Assembly (NCBI RefSeq): GCF_029893325.1
Contig: NZ_JARXWL010000004.1
Location: 81,059-145,058, forward strand
Direction of reading: 5' to 3'
DNA: 64,000 bases
From: Enterococcus sp. PF1-24
GTDB lineage: Bacteria > Bacillota > Bacilli > Lactobacillales > Enterococcaceae
In this document: positions 1 through 7,320 of the stretch, in pieces
Layout of the letters: each line of letters starts with the position of its first letter
Position numbering within the stretch: the first letter of the stretch is position 1
Program-made: the position numbers and the translations under genes
The notes under the pieces: generated by a model
What the model saw: the letters and a program-made list of their open reading frames with translations, nothing else
Told to the model about the DNA's origin: nothing
Database searches by the model: none

Positions 1-21
1 TTTGTTAATACGTTTTTCCAA
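1..21 (-). CDS. 5' end of an unidentified gene running off the left edge
   Basis: Only seven codons are visible, starting with TTG at 21 and reading (M)EKRINK to the window edge. The start is suggested by a strong ribosome site (AAAGGAGGT on the minus strand, about 31-39) placed nine bases upstream. It would be the next gene of the SipW/LPXTG operon, whose stop lies 34 bases upstream. Nothing can be said about function, and a start further downstream outside the window is possible. Confidence 0.4.
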
Positions 22-55
22 TTAATAAGCACCTCCTTTGTTAGAATTGAGTCAG

Positions 56-532
56 TTAATCTTTTAAGAATAGCCAGACAAATAAACCGCCTAAAACAAA
101 CATAAATAATAGCCCTTGGGTCGTCATTAAAAATTCTTGAATTGCGCCAATCAATGGCACCACAAAAATCACTTTACCAACCACATTTTCTTTTAAAATC
201 AAGCCATCATCCGTATTGTTAGCGTCCCCTTTAGTGATATACCCTTCAGGTGTAATCTCTAAAATCCGATGAGTAGTATGATAATTACCATCAGTAAACA
301 TAATGACATCCTGTGCAGCGTAATCTTCATCCGTTTTAACAATAACCAAATCATTAACCGAAATCTCTGGTGCCATACTTCCGGAAATTACCACTGCGCT
401 GGTATAACCAAAAACGGTTGGTACTTGAACGTCAAAGACTTTCCTTTGAATAATTAAATATAAATTCGTGCCAATAATTGCTACCAATAAGGAAAGAATT
501 ATCACGTTTATGAAGCTTTTGATTTTTTTCAT
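56..532 (-). CDS. sipW: SipW-type (ER-type) signal peptidase I
   Basis: Membrane signal peptidase of 158 residues. An N-terminal membrane segment (about residues 8-28) is followed by the catalytic serine in SGSMAP (Ser52) and by THRI with His88 in place of the usual bacterial lysine. This Ser-His arrangement is that of the archaeal/ER-type SipW family. TKGDANNTDD is the conserved box near residue 101, and a second membrane segment lies at the C-terminus (about 135-155). In Bacillus, SipW processes TasA and TapA; here it lies directly downstream of a TasA-like gene and an LPXTG gene on the same strand, so those are the probable substrates. The ribosome site (GGGGGAAG) sits about 11 bases from the ATG, rather far. 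The class call is secure, the substrates are inferred. Confidence 0.9.
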   Translation of the reverse strand: MKKIKSFINVIILSLLVAIIGTNLYLIIQRKVFDVQVPTVFGYTSAVVISGSMAPEISVNDLVIVKTDEDYAAQDVIMFTDGNYHTTHRILEITPEGYITKGDANNTDDGLILKENVVGKVIFVVPLIGAIQEFLMTTQGLLFMFVLGGLFVWLFLKD

Positions 533-595
533 ATTTTCAAGGCTTCCCCCTTTTTCGTTATATGGGATTAATTTATCCGAACTGCTAATTATTAG

Positions 596-1363
596 TTAGT
601 CAAGCTCTTGTTGCTTGGTTAATTTTTTCATTAATAGTGCATAAAGCAATAAAATTCCTAACAGACTTAAAAATACTGATGACCGTTCACCAGTTTTTGG
701 TAAATTACCACCTTGATTACTACCACCACTGTCTGTTGGTTTATCGTTAGTGTTTTCACCATTGCCAGAACTGCCAGATTCCTCTGGTGTTGGCTCATCA
801 GCTTCAGCAATCAACTGAAATTTTAACGAATAATCTAACGGCCCTTGATAGACAGCTTTTTTACCTAAATCAGTATCTTTTAAATCGTCTTCTTCAAAAA
901 ACCAGTACCATTCAACTATGTATGTATTTTTGCCATTCGTTTGTAGTGAACTACTATCAAATTTGCTAAAAGTTTCCTCAGTAGTCACAAAATTATGTGC
1001 ATCACCAACAATCCATTTATCGCCATTTTTAATGCGAATTTTTAACGGAACTTGATGATTATTTGTCGAAGTAATTTGCAAACGGTAATCAATTGCTAGT
1101 TTCCCTTGATTGACAATATTAAAAGTACTAACACCTTTTGTTCCTGGTGCAATAATGAAATCACCATTATCATTTTTAACATGTTCATCAAGATAATTCC
1201 CAAATAAATCAATATTCTTTTCTTTAATGATTATTTTTTCTTCATTAGTAGATTCAATAACAAACATATTCGACGTTTCAGCAACAACAGTAAGGGGATA
1301 ACTAAAGAGCTGAATCCACATAAATAAAATAGTAAAAATTTTAGTTTTGCTATTCAGCTTCAT
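596..1363 (-). CDS. LPXTG-anchored surface protein with a TasA/CalY-like domain
   Basis: A 255-residue secreted protein. It has an N-terminal signal peptide (about 1-28, ending near VVAETS), an extracellular domain (about 30-190), a Ser/Gly/Asn/Pro-rich linker (about 192-220) and a complete sortase signal: LPKTGE at 221, a hydrophobic stretch and a lysine-containing tail. The extracellular domain shares landmarks with the upstream SipW-type protein: an APGT motif followed by alternating polar and hydrophobic strands, then a Y-x-x-x-W-x-W-x-F segment followed by D-x-D-L-G. This suggests a wall-linked paralogue of a TasA-like subunit. It starts with ATG after GAGGGG (spacing 6). It could anchor or terminate a fibre; that role is inferred. 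Confidence 0.8.
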   Translation of the reverse strand: MKLNSKTKIFTILFMWIQLFSYPLTVVAETSNMFVIESTNEEKIIIKEKNIDLFGNYLDEHVKNDNGDFIIAPGTKGVSTFNIVNQGKLAIDYRLQITSTNNHQVPLKIRIKNGDKWIVGDAHNFVTTEETFSKFDSSSLQTNGKNTYIVEWYWFFEEDDLKDTDLGKKAVYQGPLDYSLKFQLIAEADEPTPEESGSSGNGENTNDKPTDSGGSNQGGNLPKTGERSSVFLSLLGILLLYALLMKKLTKQQELD

Positions 1364-1419
1364 GTTATCCCCTCTTTCCTGTCTTGCTAATTCTTCAAAT
1401 TATGTTCATTTACGATAAA

Positions 1420-2121
1420 TTAATCAATTTGAACAGCTTTCATTGCTGCAGTTAAATTAATTTCAAGGTCAGCATCAATTGCTGCTAAACCTAAAGCTGT
1501 GTCTTTTTCATCAGTTGCTTCATCCGTAGAAAATGGCCAATTCCAGCTAATTGTATATTTTGTATTCTCTGATGAAGCTACTTCACCAGGACCATAAACA
1601 AGCGCATTAGCAGAATCATTCATAGCTGCGATTAAATCATCCAAAGAAACATCAGTTACAACAGTTGTATCTACTCCACCAGATGTTGTTACTAAAGTGA
1701 ATAGTAATGGATAATAATTGTTCCAGTCACCTGTGTATTCCCCAGTAACCTCAAATTCCATACGATAAGCAACTTCTGGTGCAGAACCTGTTAGAGCTGG
1801 TGAAAATTCATAACTATGCGTTGTTCCTGGCGCAACAACTTTATCACCATCAGCACTTTTCACTGAGTTTTCACCACTATATGAAGCTGTATCATCTGTC
1901 GCATAAGCATCTTTAAACAAATCTAATTCCATCGTAGCACCTTCAAACCATTTGGCAACACGAGCTGTTTCAGTAACTTCATCACTTTTAGTAATGTATT
2001 TAGCTCGAGTATTACTTAAAACATTCACCCCTAGTAACAGCAGCGCTACCAACACAAGTAACAGACCTAATTTATTTTGTTTCTTTTTCCGTTTGTTTTC
2101 CATAAGACTTTTTCTTTCCAT
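1420..2121 (-). CDS. TasA/CalY-like protein with SipW-type signal peptide
   Basis: A 233-residue protein. The start at 2121 is chosen because GGGAGGA lies just upstream (spacing about 6); the frame stays open further upstream but without a ribosome site. A lysine-rich N-terminus (MENKRKKK) precedes a hydrophobic segment and then NTRAKYITK, a layout typical of SipW-dependent signal peptides. The mature part contains VAPGTTHSYEF, YTISWNWPF and a DTALG segment, which recur in the LPXTG protein encoded next. The mature part is rich in Asp, Thr and Ser and has no cysteine. It is the first gene of an apparent operon with the LPXTG gene and the signal peptidase gene. A role as fibre-forming matrix protein is inferred from the SipW link, not shown by strong sequence identity. 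Confidence 0.75.
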   Translation of the reverse strand: MERKSLMENKRKKKQNKLGLLLVLVALLLLGVNVLSNTRAKYITKSDEVTETARVAKWFEGATMELDLFKDAYATDDTASYSGENSVKSADGDKVVAPGTTHSYEFSPALTGSAPEVAYRMEFEVTGEYTGDWNNYYPLLFTLVTTSGGVDTTVVTDVSLDDLIAAMNDSANALVYGPGEVASSENTKYTISWNWPFSTDEATDEKDTALGLAAIDADLEINLTAAMKAVQID

Positions 2122-2579
2122 AAAAAGTCCTCCCTTCAATCTTTTTCGAAACCATCTATAATGCAACCTATCGTTTTCGGAATAGCTATAAAGTAACAAA
2201 AACAACAAACTTACAGACGAATCCCAGAGTAACAATACCATATGTCTACAACCAAAATAAATAGTTGCATACGTTCTTTAATAAAAATGTAACATTTGTA
2301 AACACTTCACAAAAAAGCGAATAAACAAGCTTAAAATCAACTATAACGACTAACAACCCAATATAACCATATACTTTAGCTACGATAAAACATATTATAC
2401 TTTAGTTATTTATTATCTTTATAAAACAAAAGAATATCTATTGCTAAAAGAAAACAAAATAACAATTCAATATCCATAAAATTATTTACTTTTTTTAACA
2501 AAAGATGTAAAATCAGAAACAAGCAATACAGATTCCTGAAAAAAATAGTATAAACATTACGATTATAAGGAGAATAAAA
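2122..2579. other. Intergenic region between divergent tasA-like and CPBP-like genes
   Basis: This 458-base AT-rich stretch must hold the promoters of two divergent genes. On the plus strand a ribosome site (AAGGAG, about 2568-2573) precedes the gene at 2580. No -35/-10 pair with good spacing could be assigned on either strand with confidence, and no RNA gene or further reading frame with a ribosome site was seen. Confidence 0.5.
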
Positions 2580-3245
2580 ATGAAACCCACTAACACTAAC
2601 ACTGCCACCACCACGGTTGCGCCCATAGAATTTTTATGGCTAGGTTTATATGCATTTGCAGGTTTTGCGTTGGAATGGCTATTAAGTTTAGTAGTAAATA
2701 TTTTCAGTAAAGAACCTTTGAACAAAAATATAACTTTATTACTCACTGCAATCTTATGGCTAGGCGCTTTTTCGTTTCTTTATTTATATACTAAAAAGAA
2801 ATTCAATTTCGATATTTTCACGTTTAAAGTTCATCTATCTAAAGATAAATTAATTTTTATCGGCGGGCTAATTTTAATTACCATTATCATTACTTGCTTT
2901 GGTTTCGGTGGTTTTAAACCTTGGATAGAATATCATAGCTTGGATAAAAAACTAGCGACTTATTTATTGCAAGTTCTCTATTATTTTGCCGAATCTTTAT
3001 TGATTGTTTTAACCATCGCTTTAGGGCAACACTTTTTTGAAGAACAATTTCGTTTAAGCGCTAAGCTACCTAGCGGCGGTTTATTTTTAGCATTAACTTG
3101 GGGCCTGATGCACTTTTTCTTACAAGGAATTTCTGGCGGATTTTATGCGATGTTCTTCGCTTTAATCGCGGGTACGATTTACGTGGTTTGTAAAAAAGAT
3201 TTTCCCTTAAGCTATCTGTTTATCGCAATCGCTTTTATTTTGTAA
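2580..3245 (+). CDS. CPBP-like intramembrane protease family protein, motif degenerate
   Basis: A 221-residue, very hydrophobic protein with about six membrane segments. The C-terminal half has the layout of the CPBP (Abi/CAAX-protease-like) family: a glutamate pair with a nearby arginine (FFEEQFRLS, about 160), then TWGLMHFFLQG with the histidine expected of motif 2, and a final pair of membrane segments. The first motif reads E-E-x-x-R rather than the usual E-E-x-x-x-R, so proteolytic activity is doubtful. Such proteins are often linked to bacteriocin self-immunity, but no bacteriocin gene is visible here. It stands alone, divergent from the TasA-like operon, and is followed by a strong terminator. 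The family call is moderately sure. Confidence 0.65.
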   Translation: MKPTNTNTATTTVAPIEFLWLGLYAFAGFALEWLLSLVVNIFSKEPLNKNITLLLTAILWLGAFSFLYLYTKKKFNFDIFTFKVHLSKDKLIFIGGLILITIIITCFGFGGFKPWIEYHSLDKKLATYLLQVLYYFAESLLIVLTIALGQHFFEEQFRLSAKLPSGGLFLALTWGLMHFFLQGISGGFYAMFFALIAGTIYVVCKKDFPLSYLFIAIAFIL

Positions 3246-3252
3246 TAACCAC

Positions 3253-3290
3253 AAAAACACCGACAATTTAAAAAATGTCGGTGTTTTTTT
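3253..3290 (+). terminator. Rho-independent terminator after the CPBP-like gene
   Basis: The arms AACACCGACA and TGTCGGTGTT enclose a short A/T loop and are followed by a run of T. The minus strand also has a T-run after the stem, so it can serve the convergent serine hydrolase gene ending at 3301. Confidence 0.9.
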
Positions 3291-3300
3291 AGTTATCTGT

Positions 3301-4275
3301 TTATCTTGCAAAAACTGGTTCAATCAATTCTTTGATTAATTTCAAACGGTCGCCGGCATTTTCTGCAAAAAGTGCGTTGATTGCTACAACTAATTTTTGC
3401 TGACGATTAAAGTAAATCACGTTGCCACCATCCCCCATTGCAGCAGCTGAGTTTTGATTCAACACCCACCATAAATAGCCATAATCTAAGCGCATTTCTT
3501 CCCAACGACTATGAGTGCTTGTGCTTTCCGTTAACCAAACGGAAGAAATCAGTTGCTGCCCTTGCCAAAGCCCTTCATTTAAAAAGAGTTGTCCGATTTT
3601 CGCCATATCTCGTGCGGTTAAACTCAAGCCCCAGCCAGCGGTCTGAACACCTTGTTGATTAGTCACCCAACCACTAATGGTCGTCGCTGCATTAAAAGCC
3701 ATTTGCTCTTCTTGATTTTTAAAGTGTAGGCTTTTTTCAACCGTGATTCCTAAAGGGGTAAATAAATTTTCGCAAGCAAAATCCAACACTGATTTTCCTG
3801 TACTGCGAACCAGAATCGCCGATAAAATATCCGGTCCTATTAGTGGCGTATAATTAAACTTACCGACCTCATCTTTACCAGCTAATAAATCCAAAGTAAA
3901 CCGTACAGAATCATCACTTGTAAAATATTCAAGATAAGGCGGCATTTCAAATTTATAAGGTACCGTCATGGTTAGCAAATCTTCAATAGTAATTTTTTTA
4001 ATTCCTTCATCTTCAGGAGCAACTGCGTATTCAGGAAAAAAACTCAAAATTGGTCGTTGAATATTTTCAAGATAGCCTTTATCAAGCGCAATCCCCACCA
4101 ATAGTGAAATCATGCTTTTAGTGACCGAATAAACGTGAACTGGACTAGTTGCTGTTCCTTGATTAAAATATTTTTCATATTGCAATTGATTATCCTGATA
4201 GACAACCAAACCAACCAGATTTTCACTATTTTCTGCTAAATGCGCCTCTAAATTCGCTAAGTTTTTTTGATTCAT
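3301..4275 (-). CDS. Serine hydrolase, class C beta-lactamase/penicillin-binding-protein fold
   Basis: A 324-residue protein of the beta-lactamase-related serine hydrolase family (esterase/EstB/AmpC-like). The nucleophile motif S-x-x-K is visible as SVTKS near residue 58, and a tyrosine motif as FNYTP near 145. A glycine-rich GDGGNVIYF segment close to the C-terminus takes the place of the KTG-type box. There is no signal peptide, so it is probably cytoplasmic. The ATG at 4275 is chosen because GAGGTG lies seven bases before it; an ATG five codons upstream would put the ribosome site inside the gene. It follows the MerR-type regulator by 48 bases on the same strand, so the regulator may control it. 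Substrate unknown. Confidence 0.8.
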   Translation of the reverse strand: MNQKNLANLEAHLAENSENLVGLVVYQDNQLQYEKYFNQGTATSPVHVYSVTKSMISLLVGIALDKGYLENIQRPILSFFPEYAVAPEDEGIKKITIEDLLTMTVPYKFEMPPYLEYFTSDDSVRFTLDLLAGKDEVGKFNYTPLIGPDILSAILVRSTGKSVLDFACENLFTPLGITVEKSLHFKNQEEQMAFNAATTISGWVTNQQGVQTAGWGLSLTARDMAKIGQLFLNEGLWQGQQLISSVWLTESTSTHSRWEEMRLDYGYLWWVLNQNSAAAMGDGGNVIYFNRQQKLVVAINALFAENAGDRLKLIKELIEPVFAR

Positions 4276-4323
4276 AGATAAACACCTCATTCTTTTTTCT
4301 TGGGTAGACGTTAAAGAATAAAG

Positions 4324-5148
4324 TTATTGCTTTTTGACAGGATAATAAATTTCGGTAATCAACTCATTTTCGCAGGTAACTTCTGAAGGGTCCACTACAT
4401 AGACTTCATAAAGAGCGCCATTACTTTGATAACCTGCTTCTTCTGCATATTTTCTTTGCTTTGCATAGACATCAACTAAATTAGCATAGGCACCTTGCAA
4501 GCGCGTCTTTAAACATTTCCCTGGCTGAAAAAGCCTTGTTGTCCCCGGCAAAGTTTCCTTAACAGGAATCGCAAATTCTGTATCTAAACCAGCTTCGCTA
4601 AATTCTTGGCTATGAAAAAGAACCATTGGTGGCGCTGCAATGCTTAATTGCTCTCGTTGGATTTTTTCAAATAATTCCCCAAAATATTGACTATAAGCCT
4701 GCGAAAATGCTTCTTCTTTCACCATTTCCCGCACGGATAACAATGTTAATGTCGGCGCTTCGACTATCTGAACAGGAATTTTTTCCAAATAATTCATGAA
4801 AGGCTGCCCATGTTGCAAATTGCTTAAATCCGCATCCAGCTGTTGCAGCTTATTTTCCAATTTAGAAATATTTTCGGCTAACGTGGCTTTTTTCATCTCT
4901 AAAGCTATCAGTAACTTTTCTGCTTGTTGTTTGTCAGTATTCAGTAAATCTTTAATTTCTTCTAAAGAAAACTGATAATTTTTCAAACGATTAATAAATA
5001 GCATCCGCTCCAGCTGGTCAATCGCATAATAGCGATAACCATTTTCTTGATTGACTTCAGCTGGCGTAATCAAGCCGATTTTCGCATAGTACCGCAATGT
5101 TTTAGTCGAGACTTTACAAATCCTTGAAAATTCACCAATTGATAACAC
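4324..5148 (-). CDS. MerR-family regulator with C-terminal effector-binding domain
   Basis: A 274-residue regulator. The N-terminal winged helix begins LSIGEFSRICKVSTKTLRYY and contains the family hallmark GYRYY. A coiled coil (about 75-115) follows, then a GyrI-like effector-binding domain, as in BmrR-type multidrug sensors. The start is GTG at 5148, preceded by AGGAGGA at good spacing; the ATG further upstream would add 15 non-family residues. Its promoter has the 19-bp spacer typical of MerR-controlled promoters with a dyad between the boxes, so it is likely autoregulated. It probably also controls the downstream serine hydrolase. The effector is unknown. Confidence 0.85.
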   Translation of the reverse strand: MLSIGEFSRICKVSTKTLRYYAKIGLITPAEVNQENGYRYYAIDQLERMLFINRLKNYQFSLEEIKDLLNTDKQQAEKLLIALEMKKATLAENISKLENKLQQLDADLSNLQHGQPFMNYLEKIPVQIVEAPTLTLLSVREMVKEEAFSQAYSQYFGELFEKIQREQLSIAAPPMVLFHSQEFSEAGLDTEFAIPVKETLPGTTRLFQPGKCLKTRLQGAYANLVDVYAKQRKYAEEAGYQSNGALYEVYVVDPSEVTCENELITEIYYPVKKQ

Positions 5149-5191
5149 AAAAATCCTCCTTATTTTCAACGTAAATCCCAAGTTACTCTTC

Positions 5192-5222
5192 ATCCTACAG
5201 TTTGCCCTAAGGTCAAAGTCAA
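5192..5222 (-). promoter_or_regulatory. MerR-type promoter/operator with 19-bp spacer
   Basis: On the minus strand TTGACT (5222-5217) and TAGGAT (5197-5192) are separated by 19 bases, the stretched spacing that MerR-family activators correct by DNA distortion. The spacer carries an imperfect dyad, TTGACC-TTA-GGGCAA (5216-5202). It lies about 44 bases upstream of the GTG start of the MerR-type gene. Confidence 0.7.
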
Positions 5223-5268
5223 GCCTTCATCATAAAAAGCGTTTCTTCATTCAGAAATGCCACTTTAT

Positions 5269-5793
5269 TCACCCAAATACACTCCTTATAGATAGCGGCG
5301 AACATTTTAAGTATTCTTCACCAAATTCCGCGATACACCAACGCTCTTCCGAAAGAATTAACCAATGGGTAGTTAATTGAAAAATCACTAACGCAACCAA
5401 TAAAACCACTGATTTAGTTAATAAAACACAGCCTAAAAAATAGCTAAAATAAGCTAAATACATAGGATTGCGAGAGATTTTATAAATGCCTTGCGTATTG
5501 ATTCCTGAAGCTGCTGGTTTTGCAAAAGCTAGCGTAGACATTACTAATAATAGGATACCGATTAAATAAATAAAACCGGCAATTATCACTAACGGCAGTT
5601 GCCATTCAACCTTTAACAACACTGGATACAAAATCAAAAAAATATTTGAAAGCTGATAAAAAATATGTGCTATTTTTTCATTACCTTCAGTTGGCGGAAA
5701 AAACGCCGCCCGTTTGACCGCTGCTTGATTTACTAAACTAAGTAACGTAAATCTTATAACAAAAAGTGGTATCATCAATAAAATGCCGTTCAT
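5269..5793 (-). CDS. Isoprenylcysteine carboxyl methyltransferase-like membrane protein
   Basis: A 174-residue membrane protein with about four to five hydrophobic segments. The C-terminal half carries the ICMT/PEMT signature: GIYKISRNPMYLAYF (about 105-120), then EERWCIAEFGEEY near 155. In this family these bind S-adenosylmethionine and the lipid substrate. The final residues (KCSPLSIRSVFG) differ from the usual basic RVPR-type tail, which may reflect divergence. The bacterial substrate is unknown. It is monocistronic, 76 bases upstream of the MerR promoter region and divergent from the fluoride riboswitch. Confidence 0.75.
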   Translation of the reverse strand: MNGILLMIPLFVIRFTLLSLVNQAAVKRAAFFPPTEGNEKIAHIFYQLSNIFLILYPVLLKVEWQLPLVIIAGFIYLIGILLLVMSTLAFAKPAASGINTQGIYKISRNPMYLAYFSYFLGCVLLTKSVVLLVALVIFQLTTHWLILSEERWCIAEFGEEYLKCSPLSIRSVFG

Positions 5794-5891
5794 TTTTCAG
5801 CCTCGTTTACTTAATTTTTCTTTACTCTTAGTTTAACAGATTATTCCACCGACACCTATACAATTACTCAACAAAAAAAGTTGCCTTTCAT

Positions 5892-5920
5892 TTGACATCT
5901 TGAAAAACAAGTTCGATAAT
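5892..5920 (+). promoter_or_regulatory. Promoter of the fluoride riboswitch transcript
   Basis: TTGACA (5892-5897) and GATAAT (5915-5920) are separated by exactly 17 bases. Transcription would begin near 5927, just before the aptamer. Confidence 0.8.
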
Positions 5921-5933
5921 AACTTTATAAATA

Positions 5934-5994
5934 ACACGGGAATGAAGTTCTCCCACAGACTCATCTGAAACCGCAAACGCTGATGACTTCTACC
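5934..5994 (+). ncRNA. Fluoride riboswitch (crcB motif)
   Basis: The segment fits the fluoride aptamer: GGGAATGAAGTTCTCCC at the 5' end, the conserved AACCGC block (5969-5974) and TGATGACTTCTAC at the 3' end (5981-5993). Its 3' strand is also the 5' arm of a terminator hairpin, so fluoride binding should permit read-through into the CLC-F gene downstream. The functional match of gene and aptamer supports the call strongly. Confidence 0.9.
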
Positions 5995-6026
5995 ACTTTC
6001 TTTAAGTGTGTAGAGGTCATTTTTTA
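5983..6026 (+). terminator. Riboswitch-controlled terminator
   Basis: ATGACTTCTAC (5983-5993) pairs with GTAGAGGTCAT (6010-6020) with one G-U pair, and six T follow. The 5' arm overlaps the aptamer's 3' end, giving mutually exclusive folds. Confidence 0.85.
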
Positions 6027-6042
6027 TAGGAGGAATTTAATA

Positions 6043-7239
6043 ATGAAAAAAATTTATAGTCAGCAAAATATTGAATTTGGAAAAATATTAATTCTCAGTG
6101 TTTTAATCGGGGGTATTGTTGGTAGTTTAGATGCGCTTTTCGGGGAAATTTTAATTAGCCTTTCTGATTTTAGAGCTGAACATTTTATGTATTTGATTCC
6201 TTTTTTACCAATAGTTGGTGTCTTATTTAGCTACTTTTTTTACAAATACGGGGGAAATAGCCAACAAGGCATGAATTTAATTTTTCAAGCTGGGCATGAA
6301 GAATTGGAAAAAATCCCGCTACGCTTAATTCCTTTCGTAATTATCGGCACTTGGTTAACTCATTTATTCGGCGGAAGCGCTGGTAGAGAAGGTGTTGCCG
6401 TGCAATTAGGAGGAACCGTCGCTAATTGGTTTAGTCGAAAATGTAAACTGGAAAAACAAGCAGGGCATTTAGTGATTATTGGCATGGCGGCTGGTTTTGC
6501 CGGACTTTTTGGAACACCGATTGCTGCAACTTTTTTCGCTATCGAAGTTTTAACCGTTGGCAAAATGCGCTATCAAGCTTTATTGCCAGCGATGTTAGCC
6601 GCTTTTACAGCTAGTAGCGTCACTAAATATTTAGGTTTGGAGAAATTCACTTTTCCCTTAACAACCAGTCTTGAAATGACTTTTCCATTGTTTATACAAT
6701 TAATTGTGATTGGCATTATTTTTGCTTTAGCTGGCAGCCTTTTTGCGGATTTATTAGAAAAAACCAAAGTATTTTTTGCTGATAAATTCACTAACCCCTT
6801 AATCAAAATCGGAATTGGCGGTATCGCTTTAAGCATTCTGCTAATCCTTGCCCATCAAGGGCGTTATGCTGGCTTAGGAACTAATTTGATTGCTGCCAGT
6901 TTCGCTGATGAAAAAATTTATATTTATGATTGGCTTTTAAAAATCTTATTAACCATTCTCACCATCAGTATCGGCTTTCTCGGCGGCGAAGTAACACCTT
7001 TATTCGCCATCGGCTCAACGCTAGGAGTCCTTTTAGCTGAAATCACCGGCCTACCAATCTTTTTCGTAGCAGCATTAGGCTACGCCAGCGTTTTCGGCAG
7101 TGCCACCAGTACCTTATTAGCGCCGATTTTCATCGGCGGGGAAGTTTTCGGATTTCAAAATCTCCCATATTTCTTTGTTGTCTGTTCCGTTGCTTATTTC
7201 TTTAGTCAAAATAAAAGTATTTATCCGTTTCAAAAATAA
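6043..7239 (+). CDS. CLC-F type fluoride/proton antiporter
   Basis: A 398-residue CLC-family membrane protein with about ten hydrophobic segments. The chloride-type GSGIP motif is replaced by GGNSQQGMN (about 70-78), with the methionine typical of fluoride-selective CLC-F proteins. The gating glutamate lies in GREGVAVQLGG near 115. A later GGEVTPLFAIGS segment (about 318) carries a second acidic residue known in CLC-F proteins. It exports fluoride from the cytoplasm. The start at 6043 follows AGGAGGA by eight bases; an earlier ATG in frame lies within the riboswitch terminator and is rejected. Expression should be induced by fluoride through the upstream riboswitch. Often named eriC-F or clcF. 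Confidence 0.92.
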   Translation: MKKIYSQQNIEFGKILILSVLIGGIVGSLDALFGEILISLSDFRAEHFMYLIPFLPIVGVLFSYFFYKYGGNSQQGMNLIFQAGHEELEKIPLRLIPFVIIGTWLTHLFGGSAGREGVAVQLGGTVANWFSRKCKLEKQAGHLVIIGMAAGFAGLFGTPIAATFFAIEVLTVGKMRYQALLPAMLAAFTASSVTKYLGLEKFTFPLTTSLEMTFPLFIQLIVIGIIFALAGSLFADLLEKTKVFFADKFTNPLIKIGIGGIALSILLILAHQGRYAGLGTNLIAASFADEKIYIYDWLLKILLTILTISIGFLGGEVTPLFAIGSTLGVLLAEITGLPIFFVAALGYASVFGSATSTLLAPIFIGGEVFGFQNLPYFFVVCSVAYFFSQNKSIYPFQK

Positions 7240-7246
7240 GCATCAT

Positions 7247-7295
7247 GAAAAAACTGCGTCAGCTTAAATTAGCTGACACAGTTGAATTTTAGCAA
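7247..7295 (+). terminator. Terminator after the CLC-F gene
   Basis: ACTGCGTCAGCT and AGCTGACACAGT form a long stem with an AAATT-type loop. The T-run after it is interrupted (TGAATTTT), so the termination strength is uncertain. Confidence 0.6.
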
Positions 7296-7320
7296 ACAGG
7301 ACTAGAGATTTCACTACAAA

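Noticed and set aside
2513..2746. Minus-strand reading frame of 77 codons opposite the CPBP-like gene
   Set aside because: No ribosome site and low-complexity hydrophobic translation, antisense to a better supported gene.
5983..6042. Upstream in-frame ATG as start of the CLC-F gene
   Set aside because: It is the ATG of the riboswitch ATGAC segment inside the terminator stem.
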